The notes below the pieces were generated by a model. It had not been told where the DNA came from. It was given only the letters and a program-made list of their open reading frames with translations, and made no database searches. Shown piece by piece: positions 33,482 to 42,313 of a DNA stretch of 64,000 nucleotides; position 1 is the first letter of the stretch; each line of letters begins with the position of its first letter. This DNA comes from an uncultured Candidatus Saccharibacteria bacterium (lineage in GTDB: Bacteria; Patescibacteriota; Saccharimonadia; Saccharimonadales; Saccharimonadaceae), in the NCBI GenBank assembly GCA_938036825.1, contig CALHWD010000020.1, forward strand, positions 1-64,000. The letters are read 5' to 3'. Made by a program: the position numbers and the translations under genes.

Positions 33482-34513
33482 CTATTGGGCGCGTGAGAAT
33501 TGATCGCTCGATGACGCAATCGATTGACCGATTGTGTCTTCTGGCACTTCATACCCCTTCTCACGGAGGTGCTCGATAATGCGCTCTTGCTCGCGTGGTG
33601 TATAGTGTATGCCCGAGCGGCTGCCGCGGGCTTTGCGGCGGACGCCAACAAGCATATCGTCTGCTTCTGCCATGTCGTTGAGTGCTGTAATAGCACGTCG
33701 CACGGTCATGTGGTGCAGACCAAGCTGCTTGGCGAGTTCGGTAACACTAAGCTCGCCTTCTTGTGGTGAGGGCAGGTCAAGCAGACCCTGCTCTCTCAGG
33801 TAGTCTGCAATGATGCCAGCTTGGCGCGACGTATAGAGCCTATGTATTGTATCCCTGCGAGCGGCTATAGCAACAGTACCAATTGCTGCAGCAACCTCGG
33901 GGTTTTCCGTAGCGTGCTCTATTGTCCGCCATGAGACACCAAGGTCTCGTGCAATGCTGTGGATGGTTCGCTTGCGAGGGCGAAGTTGGCGCGGCGGCGT
34001 ATTATCGGCCTGTGCGGCTGCAATGCGTTGATGTACGTCAGCAATTGGGCTTGTGAGTGCATCGCATATATTCGAGGCAAAGTGACGTTCTGTTGGCAGG
34101 GTAATGCCATGGGCGGTATCTTTCGTAACAAGCACCGCTAGTTCATCCTTGGTGTATGTGTGGAGTGGTTGGCGATCACCTGCATTATGGTTCCTAAGGG
34201 GGTCTTCTTTCTCCAGAGCTGGGTCAAAGACAAAAGCGACCTCTGAGTAGGTGATGATGGTACGAGCGGGTTGGGTGTCGTGTGGCCGGATATTTGTGAT
34301 AAAGCGAAGAGGTGGCGGCTGGTCTGTATAGCCTCTTCTTGGTTCTGTTTTGCTTTGCGATATATACACCTGGGCTGGGTCACCAACAGAAAGGCCGATA
34401 TCGTTCTCAAGCAAGAAGCAAAGAAGTTTATGTAAATCATTGAGTTTTTCTGCTTGAGTAGTATATCTGTCGTATATCTCGGGTGATTGTGTTGGTTGCT
34501 GGGGTGTTTCCAT
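33482..34513 (-). CDS. Multi-HTH DNA-binding protein (paralog 1)
   Basis: A 343-residue protein. The N-terminal part (about 20-165) is shared with the adjacent gene: LLCFLLENDIGLSVGD, ARTIITYSEVAFVFDP, YTKDELAVLVTKDTAHGI and a LTSPIADVHQRIAAA segment. Two helix-turn-helix units follow: IHSIARDLGVSWRTIEHA (184-201) and VTELAKQLGLHHMTVRRAI (257-275), each followed by a winged-type stretch ending RQAGIIADYLREQG or REQERIIEHLREKG. TATAGT precedes the start; an ATG four codons earlier is also possible. No known regulator family recognised. Probably binds DNA as a repeat array. Confidence 0.75.
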   Translation of the reverse strand: METPQQPTQSPEIYDRYTTQAEKLNDLHKLLCFLLENDIGLSVGDPAQVYISQSKTEPRRGYTDQPPPLRFITNIRPHDTQPARTIITYSEVAFVFDPALEKEDPLRNHNAGDRQPLHTYTKDELAVLVTKDTAHGITLPTERHFASNICDALTSPIADVHQRIAAAQADNTPPRQLRPRKRTIHSIARDLGVSWRTIEHATENPEVAAAIGTVAIAARRDTIHRLYTSRQAGIIADYLREQGLLDLPSPQEGELSVTELAKQLGLHHMTVRRAITALNDMAEADDMLVGVRRKARGSRSGIHYTPREQERIIEHLREKGYEVPEDTIGQSIASSSDQFSRAQ

Positions 34514-34565
34514 ACCTACCACCATACTATAATGCAATCGTTTGTTGCAAACACTTAAGTATAAG

Positions 34566-35726
34566 CTAAAGAGCCACTGTCCCGTCAAGCGACCGTCCGA
34601 GATAGGCTGCTACCTGCTCAGCTTGCTCAGGCGAGAGGTGGTAGCCTAGTGTGCAAGCCATCTGGCCGTTTTGGCGCCGCACACGGTATCGCTCGAGCGC
34701 TATGCCAAGAGTTTCGATGGCTTGATTAATTGTCGCGTGTGTAACATGGAGCCGCTCAGCAACAGTCGTGCGGAGCAGATACCCCGCTGGCACAGGAGTA
34801 AAGAGCCCTTCTTCACGTGCCCAGTTTTCGATCTTCCGCTGATCCGTGGGTGAGTAGTAGTCGTATGATAGCCCGGTGGCTTTGTGGTACTCCTTGCCGT
34901 GGATATCGGCCCCGGCGCTATTAAGCTCGTCAATGATACGCTCTACTGTCCTGTAATGAACGCCAAGCTTTTTGGCGACACCATTGAGTGTGCGATATCC
35001 CTCTGGTGGTGGAGTAGACTGGAGGTACTCGGCGAGGATCGCTACTTGGTGTGGTGTGAGGAGATGCTGCAATTCTTTGCCGCGCTGGGTGGTAGCGATT
35101 GCGCCAAGCTTCTCGCTGATTGCAGGGTTATCCAGTGTCTTCTCAATGGTCTGTGGTGCAACACCAAGCTCCTCTGCGGCGTAGTGGATGGTTACTTTGC
35201 CAAGTGAGCGCCGTGTTCGATCTGTATGTTGTTTCTGCTCAAGCTTCATAGCCTCAGTGATGCGCGCCCGGGCATCGGTAATCGGATGAGTGAGCGCATC
35301 GACCATGCTCGCCGTAAAGCGCTGGCCATGAGGGAGCTCTAGGCCGCAGGCTGGGTCTTGTTTGATGAAATCGAGCAACTCCTCCTTTGTGCAGCTCTCA
35401 AGCGACATATGCTGCTCGGAGCTGCACTGCTGCACTGCTTGCGTATCGAACACAAGCGTGATGTCGGGGTAGATAGCCACCGTCCGGCCCGGTTGTTGGC
35501 GTTTTTTGTGTGGTGGTAGTGTGACAATGTAGCGAGAGGAGTTCATCGCTGCTTCTGTGCTACTATCCTCAGGCTCAGTATTGCCAGAGATGGCTACATC
35601 GCGCGTGTCGTAGCCAAGGTCATTCGCAAGCAAAAATAACAGATACTGGCGGCCTTTCTCCAGCTGCGCTGTCCGCTCATTGTCTGGCGAGTGCTCGGGA
35701 GGGTAGGATGATGTGCGATGTTCCAT
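34566..35726 (-). CDS. Multi-HTH DNA-binding protein (paralog 2)
   Basis: A 386-residue paralog of the downstream gene with the same N-terminal module (YLLFLLANDLGYDTRDVAI; GRTVAIYPDITLVFD; CTKEELLDFIKQDPACGL; THPITDARARITEA). It has three HTH units: IHYAAEELGVAPQTIEKTL (about 180-198), LNGVAKKLGVHYRTVERII (247-265) and RTTVAERLHVTHATINQAI (319-337). Each is followed by a Tyr/Pro-x-Q-x-ILAEYL type helix. The ATG at 35726 lies 9 bases past a GTGTATTATACAC palindrome that contains the -10, a likely autoregulatory operator. It is divergent from the modular protein genes. Confidence 0.75.
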   Translation of the reverse strand: MEHRTSSYPPEHSPDNERTAQLEKGRQYLLFLLANDLGYDTRDVAISGNTEPEDSSTEAAMNSSRYIVTLPPHKKRQQPGRTVAIYPDITLVFDTQAVQQCSSEQHMSLESCTKEELLDFIKQDPACGLELPHGQRFTASMVDALTHPITDARARITEAMKLEQKQHTDRTRRSLGKVTIHYAAEELGVAPQTIEKTLDNPAISEKLGAIATTQRGKELQHLLTPHQVAILAEYLQSTPPPEGYRTLNGVAKKLGVHYRTVERIIDELNSAGADIHGKEYHKATGLSYDYYSPTDQRKIENWAREEGLFTPVPAGYLLRTTVAERLHVTHATINQAIETLGIALERYRVRRQNGQMACTLGYHLSPEQAEQVAAYLGRSLDGTVAL

Positions 35727-35735
35727 AACAGAGTA

Positions 35736-35748
35736 GTGTATTATACAC
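35736..35748. promoter_or_regulatory. Palindrome over the -10 of the regulator gene
   Basis: GTGTATTATACAC is a perfect 13-base palindrome and includes the minus-strand TATAAT. A bound protein would block this promoter directly. Confidence 0.55.
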
Positions 35749-35784
35749 GATAGATTGCAGCTTTGTCAATAATATGACTAAATG

Positions 35785-35811
35785 GTACCACGTTATACCA
35801 AAACGTGGTAC
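35785..35811. promoter_or_regulatory. 10-bp inverted repeat in the divergent promoter region
   Basis: GTACCACGTT (35785-35794) and AACGTGGTAC (35802-35811) flank a 7-base spacer, arms perfect. Its place between the divergent regulator and modular-protein genes suggests a protein-binding site controlling one or both. No T-run follows, so it is not a terminator. Confidence 0.65.
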
Positions 35812-35868
35812 GATACGAGTACTCTTATCTTCTAAAGAGATATACCATAAGTAAAAATACGAGGTACT

Positions 35869-36918
35869 ATGCAGGCAAACCAATCATCAGCTCAGTCATC
35901 TGACAAGCCTAAGCCGATTGACGGCGCACGCCTTGTCTCACTCATTAATGCACTCCGCAAACTCCCCTGGCCAATGACGTATGAGGTGTACGATAGTCTC
36001 ATCCAAGAATTGGGTTGGCAGCTCGTCAAGCCACGTGAGCAAGAGCCGCAGACGGGGCACGAGCAGTGTATGCACTACGATGGTTATATGCCACTGCTTG
36101 CTACAATAGAAAATGACGTTGTAACGTCGGTGGCGAGTAGCCCAGTCATCGATGTAATTCACCAATTACCAGCAGACGCGTGTCGCACACTCTACGACGA
36201 ATACTGCGCAGCTGGCACAGCGGCCTGGGGCTGGCCGACCGATGTACGACACACAGGTCATCTCACTGGTACGATGTGGAAGGGTTTTGCTCCACAAACA
36301 CCAGCTTCGCGGGAGCACGTTAGTATCAATCTCAACGAGGAAGACAAGACAATCATGTTTGTCCTCACCAGTAGGCAAACTGGTGCACCGCCCGATGGTG
36401 CCCGTCGCCCGCGCACGATTCGTCCCTATCCTGGACCTGATCCATTGCCGCGCCTGGAGAGTGAGCTGCATGAGGAGACATATTTCTCTCCAGGGCAATT
36501 CACGAGCTGGATCGACCGCATCCTCAGTCAACCATCACTGCGCTCTATGCAGCAGTTTGATACTACAATGCAGAGCCGAGGTTGGCAGCTTATGAAGCAA
36601 GAGGAGAATACCTGGTGGTATTATGATGGGCCGTTGCGCGTCATGGTATCGAGCAAAGACAATAAGACGGTATCGCTCGTGATGGCATGGTTTGCTAATG
36701 GTTCACCCACAGCAGAGTGCCTCGACCTCTACCGCCAATACGTGCAGGCCGGGCAGGAAGTCTGGGGTGAGCCAGACGATGAAGTGGACGAAGCTGAGCA
36801 TGCTGCAGAAGGTCTGGCTATCTCGACCATCTGGACAACCAACCAAGACAGTACCATCACTCTTATGCAGAGTACAGATAAGCTCTATACACTCATCGAT
36901 GTTGCCGCTCAGTCGTAG
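35869..36918 (+). CDS. Protein with two copies of an unrecognised module (A-A)
   Basis: A 349-residue soluble protein without signal peptide. Two related modules lie at about 22-165 and 208-345. Each starts with a helix and W/PWPM-type turn (LINALRKLPWPMTYEVYDSL; WIDRILSQPSLRSMQQFDTTM), then an LGWQL strand, a YDG-containing beta stretch, and the most conserved part, LYxxYxxAGxxxWGxP (LYDEYCAAGTAAWGWP; LYRQYVQAGQEVWGEP), ending in a T-rich strand pair. The second module is closest to the last one of the next gene. CGAGG precedes the ATG by 5 bases. A distant likeness to small actinobacterial domains of unknown function is possible but not established. Confidence 0.8.
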   Translation: MQANQSSAQSSDKPKPIDGARLVSLINALRKLPWPMTYEVYDSLIQELGWQLVKPREQEPQTGHEQCMHYDGYMPLLATIENDVVTSVASSPVIDVIHQLPADACRTLYDEYCAAGTAAWGWPTDVRHTGHLTGTMWKGFAPQTPASREHVSINLNEEDKTIMFVLTSRQTGAPPDGARRPRTIRPYPGPDPLPRLESELHEETYFSPGQFTSWIDRILSQPSLRSMQQFDTTMQSRGWQLMKQEENTWWYYDGPLRVMVSSKDNKTVSLVMAWFANGSPTAECLDLYRQYVQAGQEVWGEPDDEVDEAEHAAEGLAISTIWTTNQDSTITLMQSTDKLYTLIDVAAQS

Positions 36919-37006
36919 GGTGCCTCATGATGCTCGTGCGATAGAATCAAAAGTGATATAGTACAAAATACCTCATAAGATATAGACAACAGTACAAGGA
37001 TGATAT

Positions 37007-40000
37007 ATGAAGAAAAAACAATCATCACAAATACCGAAAAAGCCTCCACTAGCGTCATTGGAGAGTCCCACAGCGCTTATTGAGTGGATTGATGCGATCA
37101 GAGCTATGCCATGGTCATCAGCTTGGTCTGAGATAGCGGCACTGGTCTCTTCGTATGGATGGAAGGCAAAGCTGGATGATGAGAGAAATGAAGAACATTC
37201 GCTTGTTTTTGAAGATGCTACTGGGCACACAGTCATCGTTCAATGTGATGACGACGAAAGCCGCTATAGTATCACGCGTACTGTCGCTCAAGCAAAGAAC
37301 AAACGGTTGCAGCGCAAATCCTACGACGAATACCTCCAAGCAGCCCATGCCGCGTGGGGCAAGCCAAAAGAATATACTGATTACGGCAAATGGGGTCAAT
37401 ATGCACCGCGTGAGCCAGTTACGTATCAGTGGCGATTTTTTCCTATCAAGGATGAGATTTCTTGCACCAGAGATATCGATATCATACAGCAAACATGCAC
37501 GATTGATTTTAGCCCAGTAGACACAAAAGCAAAGCAGTGGGACATCAAGGTATCGTTGCATGTTGAGAAGAATCTCTCCACGCAGCAGTCACCACTGCAC
37601 ATGACAGGACGTGGCTGGGTGGCAGCACTGAGTTGGCTCGCGGCATTGCCATGGCCATTGTTTGAATATGAGCTTGATGCTGTGCGATCATCACTGGGAT
37701 GGCATTGGTATAGAGATACAACGTATGATGATTGGCACGGTAATGTCCTTGTTAAAGACACGGTAGGGAATGAGGATCAAGTCGGCGGAAAACGGCCGGT
37801 ACGTGATCTGATTCTTGAGTATCGCTTACCTGGTGACGCAAGAAAAAATGAGATACGAGGTCTGCTCATCGAATATTATCAAGCAGCAACTAATGTATGG
37901 GGCGTCGCGATACCTCAACAATCAACATTTGACTCATCACTATGCTGGCAGTGGAAAGTGTCAACAGGTGTCGTCATTACGCTCGGTATGCGGCCTGCAA
38001 CCCCTGATGATTATGACCAGGGGCTACTGTCGAGCTATGTTTTGTACACAATCATCGCCACAGATACAAAGCAGCATAATCGAACAAACAATCCATATGG
38101 TGTTATGCCGCCTCCAGCAGTACCTCCAGTGCCAGTCACGGCTCACCAAGCATGGGATATCTTTGAAGAAGAGTTATATAAAACATTACGTCAGTTAAGT
38201 GAGCAGCCGCGTCACTACGCGTTGCTATTTGATAGCGATGAAACAGAGCTCCAGTGGAAGAATAATATCATTACACTTGCCAGCCAGGGAATTAACAATG
38301 CGACGGCGATGGTAATTAGTATAAGTGGCCTTCCGTATGAGACAGAAAAAAGTCAGCTACAAGCGTGCGGTTTTGTTGAGGATGTTGAGAGGTACTGCTT
38401 GGAATGTCGATTGCCGCAAGCTGCCACCAAAGAGCAGCTGCGTGCGGCCGCTCATGGGTGTGTTGTCTGGCTCCGCGATACCCGAGGTATAAACTCGCCA
38501 AGCCGGTTACTGGTATGGACAGTACAAATTCCAGAGATTGAGATGGATATCTGGTGGCAGCAGCGAAAGGATGCAATTGATCCTGGTCAGCTCTCTATTG
38601 CCAACGATCATTTACTGCACGCTGGTGTGCGCAGTGTCAATCTGCATCCCGATCATGAAGCGGTTTATCGCCAGTATAGCGAGAAGTTCTCCACACTTGA
38701 TCTCACGCAAATACCCAGGGATTATGGCCTCTCATCCCGTCTCGAGAGCGATGTGTTAGGGTGGTTTTATGGTATCGGGTCGCTATCGTGGCCCATGACA
38801 AAGCATGAGGTATTAGATGCTATTCGACAGGAGCTTGATTGGGAGATAGATACGCAGCCAGGATGTGTCAATAACGTCATTCACCTTGTATCTCCAGCGC
38901 AGCACCGTCGAAGCATTATTTGTGAAGACAAGCGGAATGTGATGAACTTTTCCGTTGATGGGCTATCACCTGCTGAGGCGCAGGCGTTCTATGCTTACTG
39001 TACTGAGTATGGCGCGACTGTCTGGGGTGGAGTAGACTCATCGTACAGTACACCCCGGCAAAATATGCTCACATGGTGCCGTCATTATGTGAAGGATAAG
39101 CAGATTATTCGTGAGTCTTGCACGCTGTGGCATAGTAAAACAGAACAGCAGCAGAGTGTCTCTATAACACTTAATATACAACAAGTTGCACAAGCGAAAT
39201 ATCATGACTACATGACTCCACGCAGTTTTGTCAATATAATCAATTGGTTTAACGACCTGACAAAGCCATCAATGAAGCTGAACTTCACGGCGGTGAGCAA
39301 CGTGTTTGGATGGTATAGTCATCGAATTACCGAGTCAAGCCAGTTTGGTGTGCTTGCCGCGATCGATTGGCCAGATGAGGATAACCCTCAGGAATATACC
39401 CTTTCGTTTACCTTCCAGCTGCCAGATGGTATGAACACTGATGATGTTCGGTCATTGTGGCAGACGTATGTTGAGGTGGGTAATCACGCATGGGGCGCGG
39501 CACAGCTGCAACGAGATCGTCATGTTGCGCACTGGATTATGCCATCTCAGGATATGCCATCGTATAAGCGTCTGACGCTTGGCATCAGACCAGCCACCGA
39601 AGCAGATCATAAAAGGCAGCTTTTCTCAGAGTCCATCTTGTATGCAACGTTTGAGGTTGTGTGGCATGAGTGGCATAATCCAGCGTTAGATACAACGCTT
39701 GCAAGCGACACATCACTAACTGCTGACTTTGTCTACCCAACATGGGAGGCGTTTGAGGATGCGTTATATCAGACACTGCAGTCGTTTTGCACGCAGCCGC
39801 GGCAGTATGCCACAATGGTAGATGATGCAATGGAAAGCTGGAAACAACGGACTGCCATACGATTGAAAGGCCTAGGGGTGGTTGATGACGCGCATGTAGT
39901 CATCTCATTTGATGGATGTACAAGACGAACTGGCTTTACTCAACTAACAAATGATGAGCAACAACAATTATGCGCACTTGGATTCAGAAAAGGTAAGTAT

Positions 40001-40777
40001 GACTGGGAGTGCCACGTGCCAAGAGCGGCTTCTGACCAAGCACTACGTGCAGCAGCACATGGTTGCGTCGTGCGTTTACGCGATATAAGCGGCATTACGT
40101 CGCCAGCCGACATGCTTAATTGGACGTGGCAACTGCCACAGCTTGAGTCTGCAAACCATCAACTTGCTACTGCTCAGCTCGATAGCGGTCAGCCGTATAT
40201 GATCAATTTTGATCTTGCTCGTCTTGGGGTGCAGCAGCATAACGCACAAGGTGCGCCTGGTTTTCGCACATACTGGCTCATGAAAAAGCAGTTCGATGCC
40301 AAGATGCAGGTATATCCCACCCCAGAGCAATATGCTGCTCAAGTCAATCGTATTTTGAGCCAGGTGTGGCCGCTATCCATGGAGCAGTTTGATGACGCGA
40401 TGCGACAGCAGGGTTGGCGGATAATGAGCATAATGCCCCATATGAAGGCGGTACGGTGGTATCATGATGGGGAACTGTCGATGCAAGTATCTAGTTATAA
40501 GGATACTGTCACTCAGGTAACGATATGTTTTGCAAGTCAGTTACCCGTCATGGATTGTCTTGGCCTTTATCGTTGCTATGCGCAGGCTGGGCGCGCAGCG
40601 TGGGGTGAACCAGTCGATGGTGATAATGTAGGTGAGATTGAACACATCACGGAGGATATACGTATCTCAACCACTTGGAGAACTGACATGGGCGATACAA
40701 TCACCCTTGTACAGCGTGCGGATCAGCTTGATGTGTCAATTGATATTGCCAAGCGGCAGCAGCCCAAGACACCCTAA
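37007..40777 (+). CDS. Giant modular protein, A-A-B-A-A-B-A, function unknown
   Basis: A 1256-residue protein with no signal or membrane segment, Trp- and Tyr-rich, Lys-rich start. Five A modules lie at about 22-190, 204-355, 583-730, 738-890 and 1105-1250, marked by their WG motif (AAHAAWGKP 112-120, AATNVWG 293-299, YGATVWGG 668-675, VGNHAWGA 824-831, AGRAAWGEP 1194-1202). Two B modules (381-520, 911-1055) share FEEELYKTLRQLSEQPRHYA or FEDALYQTLQSFCTQPRQYA and LRAAAHGCVVWLRD or LRAAAHGCVVRLRD. The pattern implies duplication of an A-A-B unit. AAGGATG precedes the ATG. Codon use is slightly more AT-rich than in flanking housekeeping genes. No enzymatic motif is visible; a binding or scaffold role is a guess. 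Confidence 0.85.
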   Translation: MKKKQSSQIPKKPPLASLESPTALIEWIDAIRAMPWSSAWSEIAALVSSYGWKAKLDDERNEEHSLVFEDATGHTVIVQCDDDESRYSITRTVAQAKNKRLQRKSYDEYLQAAHAAWGKPKEYTDYGKWGQYAPREPVTYQWRFFPIKDEISCTRDIDIIQQTCTIDFSPVDTKAKQWDIKVSLHVEKNLSTQQSPLHMTGRGWVAALSWLAALPWPLFEYELDAVRSSLGWHWYRDTTYDDWHGNVLVKDTVGNEDQVGGKRPVRDLILEYRLPGDARKNEIRGLLIEYYQAATNVWGVAIPQQSTFDSSLCWQWKVSTGVVITLGMRPATPDDYDQGLLSSYVLYTIIATDTKQHNRTNNPYGVMPPPAVPPVPVTAHQAWDIFEEELYKTLRQLSEQPRHYALLFDSDETELQWKNNIITLASQGINNATAMVISISGLPYETEKSQLQACGFVEDVERYCLECRLPQAATKEQLRAAAHGCVVWLRDTRGINSPSRLLVWTVQIPEIEMDIWWQQRKDAIDPGQLSIANDHLLHAGVRSVNLHPDHEAVYRQYSEKFSTLDLTQIPRDYGLSSRLESDVLGWFYGIGSLSWPMTKHEVLDAIRQELDWEIDTQPGCVNNVIHLVSPAQHRRSIICEDKRNVMNFSVDGLSPAEAQAFYAYCTEYGATVWGGVDSSYSTPRQNMLTWCRHYVKDKQIIRESCTLWHSKTEQQQSVSITLNIQQVAQAKYHDYMTPRSFVNIINWFNDLTKPSMKLNFTAVSNVFGWYSHRITESSQFGVLAAIDWPDEDNPQEYTLSFTFQLPDGMNTDDVRSLWQTYVEVGNHAWGAAQLQRDRHVAHWIMPSQDMPSYKRLTLGIRPATEADHKRQLFSESILYATFEVVWHEWHNPALDTTLASDTSLTADFVYPTWEAFEDALYQTLQSFCTQPRQYATMVDDAMESWKQRTAIRLKGLGVVDDAHVVISFDGCTRRTGFTQLTNDEQQQLCALGFRKGKYDWECHVPRAASDQALRAAAHGCVVRLRDISGITSPADMLNWTWQLPQLESANHQLATAQLDSGQPYMINFDLARLGVQQHNAQGAPGFRTYWLMKKQFDAKMQVYPTPEQYAAQVNRILSQVWPLSMEQFDDAMRQQGWRIMSIMPHMKAVRWYHDGELSMQVSSYKDTVTQVTICFASQLPVMDCLGLYRCYAQAGRAAWGEPVDGDNVGEIEHITEDIRISTTWRTDMGDTITLVQRADQLDVSIDIAKRQQPKTP

Positions 40778-40789
40778 CTCGCCCCATGC

Positions 40790-40795
40790 TATAAT
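40790..40795 (+). promoter_or_regulatory. Extended -10 box of metG
   Basis: TGC-TATAAT, 6 bases before the ATG at 40802 and 13 bases after the preceding stop. Confidence 0.7.
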
Positions 40796-40801
40796 ACCCC
40801 T

Positions 40802-42298
40802 ATGACCAAACAACACGCCTACATCACCACTGCTATTCCTTATGTCAACGGTAAGCCGCATATTGGCAATGCGCTCGACTATCTCCTGGCCGATATCTGG
40901 GCGCGATATCAGAAGCAAAATGGCCATGAGGTACGCTTCCAAGTTGGCACAGACGAACACGGTAATAAAATCGCTGTCAAGGCTCAGGCGAATGGGCTCG
41001 ACCCGCAGGGTTATGTGGACAGTATGTATGGCAACTTCAAAGTCTTGATGGAGGCAGTTGGCGCAGAATACACCGACTTTATCCGCACGACTGACCCGCA
41101 TCACGTCGCAGCAGTGCAGTACATCTGGCAGCGGCTTGCTCAGGCAGGGCTGATCTACAAGCACACCTATGAGGGCTGGTACTGCATGGGGCATGAGGCA
41201 TTCTTTACCGACAAGGAAGTCCACGAGACAAATGGCATATGTCCTGATCACCAAACACCGTATGAGCGCGTCTCAGAGGAGAACTACTACCTCAAAGCGA
41301 GTGCCTTTACCGAGCAGATTCGCCAAGCCATTACTGAAGGCCGGATGAAAATCGTACCTGAGTTCCGCAAAAATGAGTTTCTCGAGCTTATCAAAAATGG
41401 CGTCCAAGATGTCTCGATTAGCCGCCCGCGCAAGACGCTTAGCTGGGGCGTGCCAGTGCCAGGCGACGACAGCCAGGTGATGTACGTCTGGCTCGATGCC
41501 TTAGCCAATTACATCACAGTGCTGGGCTATCCGGACAGGGCTGAGTGGCAGGCATATTGGCCGGCTGATGTGCAGGTGATTGGCAAGGATATCTTGCGCT
41601 TCCACGCAGGAATCTGGCCAGCTATGTTGCTCGGGCTCGACCTCCCACTACCGAAGACACTACTCGTTCATGGTTTTGTCCACGTTGGGGGTAGCAAGAT
41701 GAGTAAAACAGTCGGCAATGTGGTCGACCCAATGGAAATTATCCAGAGCTATGGGGCTGACGCCTTCCGCTACTTCTTTGCTCGTCATATTCCTACCCAA
41801 GACGATGGAGATTTCACCTGGGAGAAATTTGAGAAGGCATACAATGGCGAGCTTGGTAACGACCTCGGCAACCTTGTGCAGCGGGTGGCAGCCATGCTGA
41901 CGCGCTACCAAGCAGGAGTGATTGGCGATGCGCCGCAAGCCGAGCATGATATGACCATCTACCGCGACATGATGCAGCGGCTGGAGTTTGACAAAGCCCT
42001 CGATGAAGTATGGAGCTCCGTCCGCAGCCTCAACCAATACCTCGAGCGGGTCAAGCCATGGGAGATCGCCAAGTGCCGCGCCACCGACCACGATGCCGAG
42101 TCGCACCTGAGTGAAGTCTTAGCCTATGCGGCCAGTACTTTGCTACAGATTGCCGATGAGCTCGTGCCATTCATGCCTGCCACCGCTCAGGCTATCCACA
42201 CTATCTTTGGCACTGGCGTCGTGCCAGCCGACGTCCCACCGCTGTTCCCGAAGCGCTACATCCACACTCCCGACCCGCGAGCTCGCGCCGCCTCATAA
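40802..42298 (+). CDS. metG: Methionyl-tRNA synthetase
   Basis: Charges tRNA-Met, including initiator tRNA. The 498-residue class I enzyme has AIPYVNGKPHIGNALDYL (HIGH-type HIGN at 20-23), VRFQVGTDEHGNKIA, the insertion with a reduced zinc-knuckle (YCMGHEAFF then CPDHQTP), NYYLKASAFTEQI, DVSISRPRKTLSWGVPVPGD, VIGKDILRFHAGIWPAML and KMSK (299-302). The helical anticodon domain ends near 490; there is no C-terminal tRNA-binding (EMAP-like) domain. Leaderless promoter. Confidence 0.96.
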   Translation: MTKQHAYITTAIPYVNGKPHIGNALDYLLADIWARYQKQNGHEVRFQVGTDEHGNKIAVKAQANGLDPQGYVDSMYGNFKVLMEAVGAEYTDFIRTTDPHHVAAVQYIWQRLAQAGLIYKHTYEGWYCMGHEAFFTDKEVHETNGICPDHQTPYERVSEENYYLKASAFTEQIRQAITEGRMKIVPEFRKNEFLELIKNGVQDVSISRPRKTLSWGVPVPGDDSQVMYVWLDALANYITVLGYPDRAEWQAYWPADVQVIGKDILRFHAGIWPAMLLGLDLPLPKTLLVHGFVHVGGSKMSKTVGNVVDPMEIIQSYGADAFRYFFARHIPTQDDGDFTWEKFEKAYNGELGNDLGNLVQRVAAMLTRYQAGVIGDAPQAEHDMTIYRDMMQRLEFDKALDEVWSSVRSLNQYLERVKPWEIAKCRATDHDAESHLSEVLAYAASTLLQIADELVPFMPATAQAIHTIFGTGVVPADVPPLFPKRYIHTPDPRARAAS

Positions 42299-42313
42299 AC
42301 AAAGGAGTAAGCT

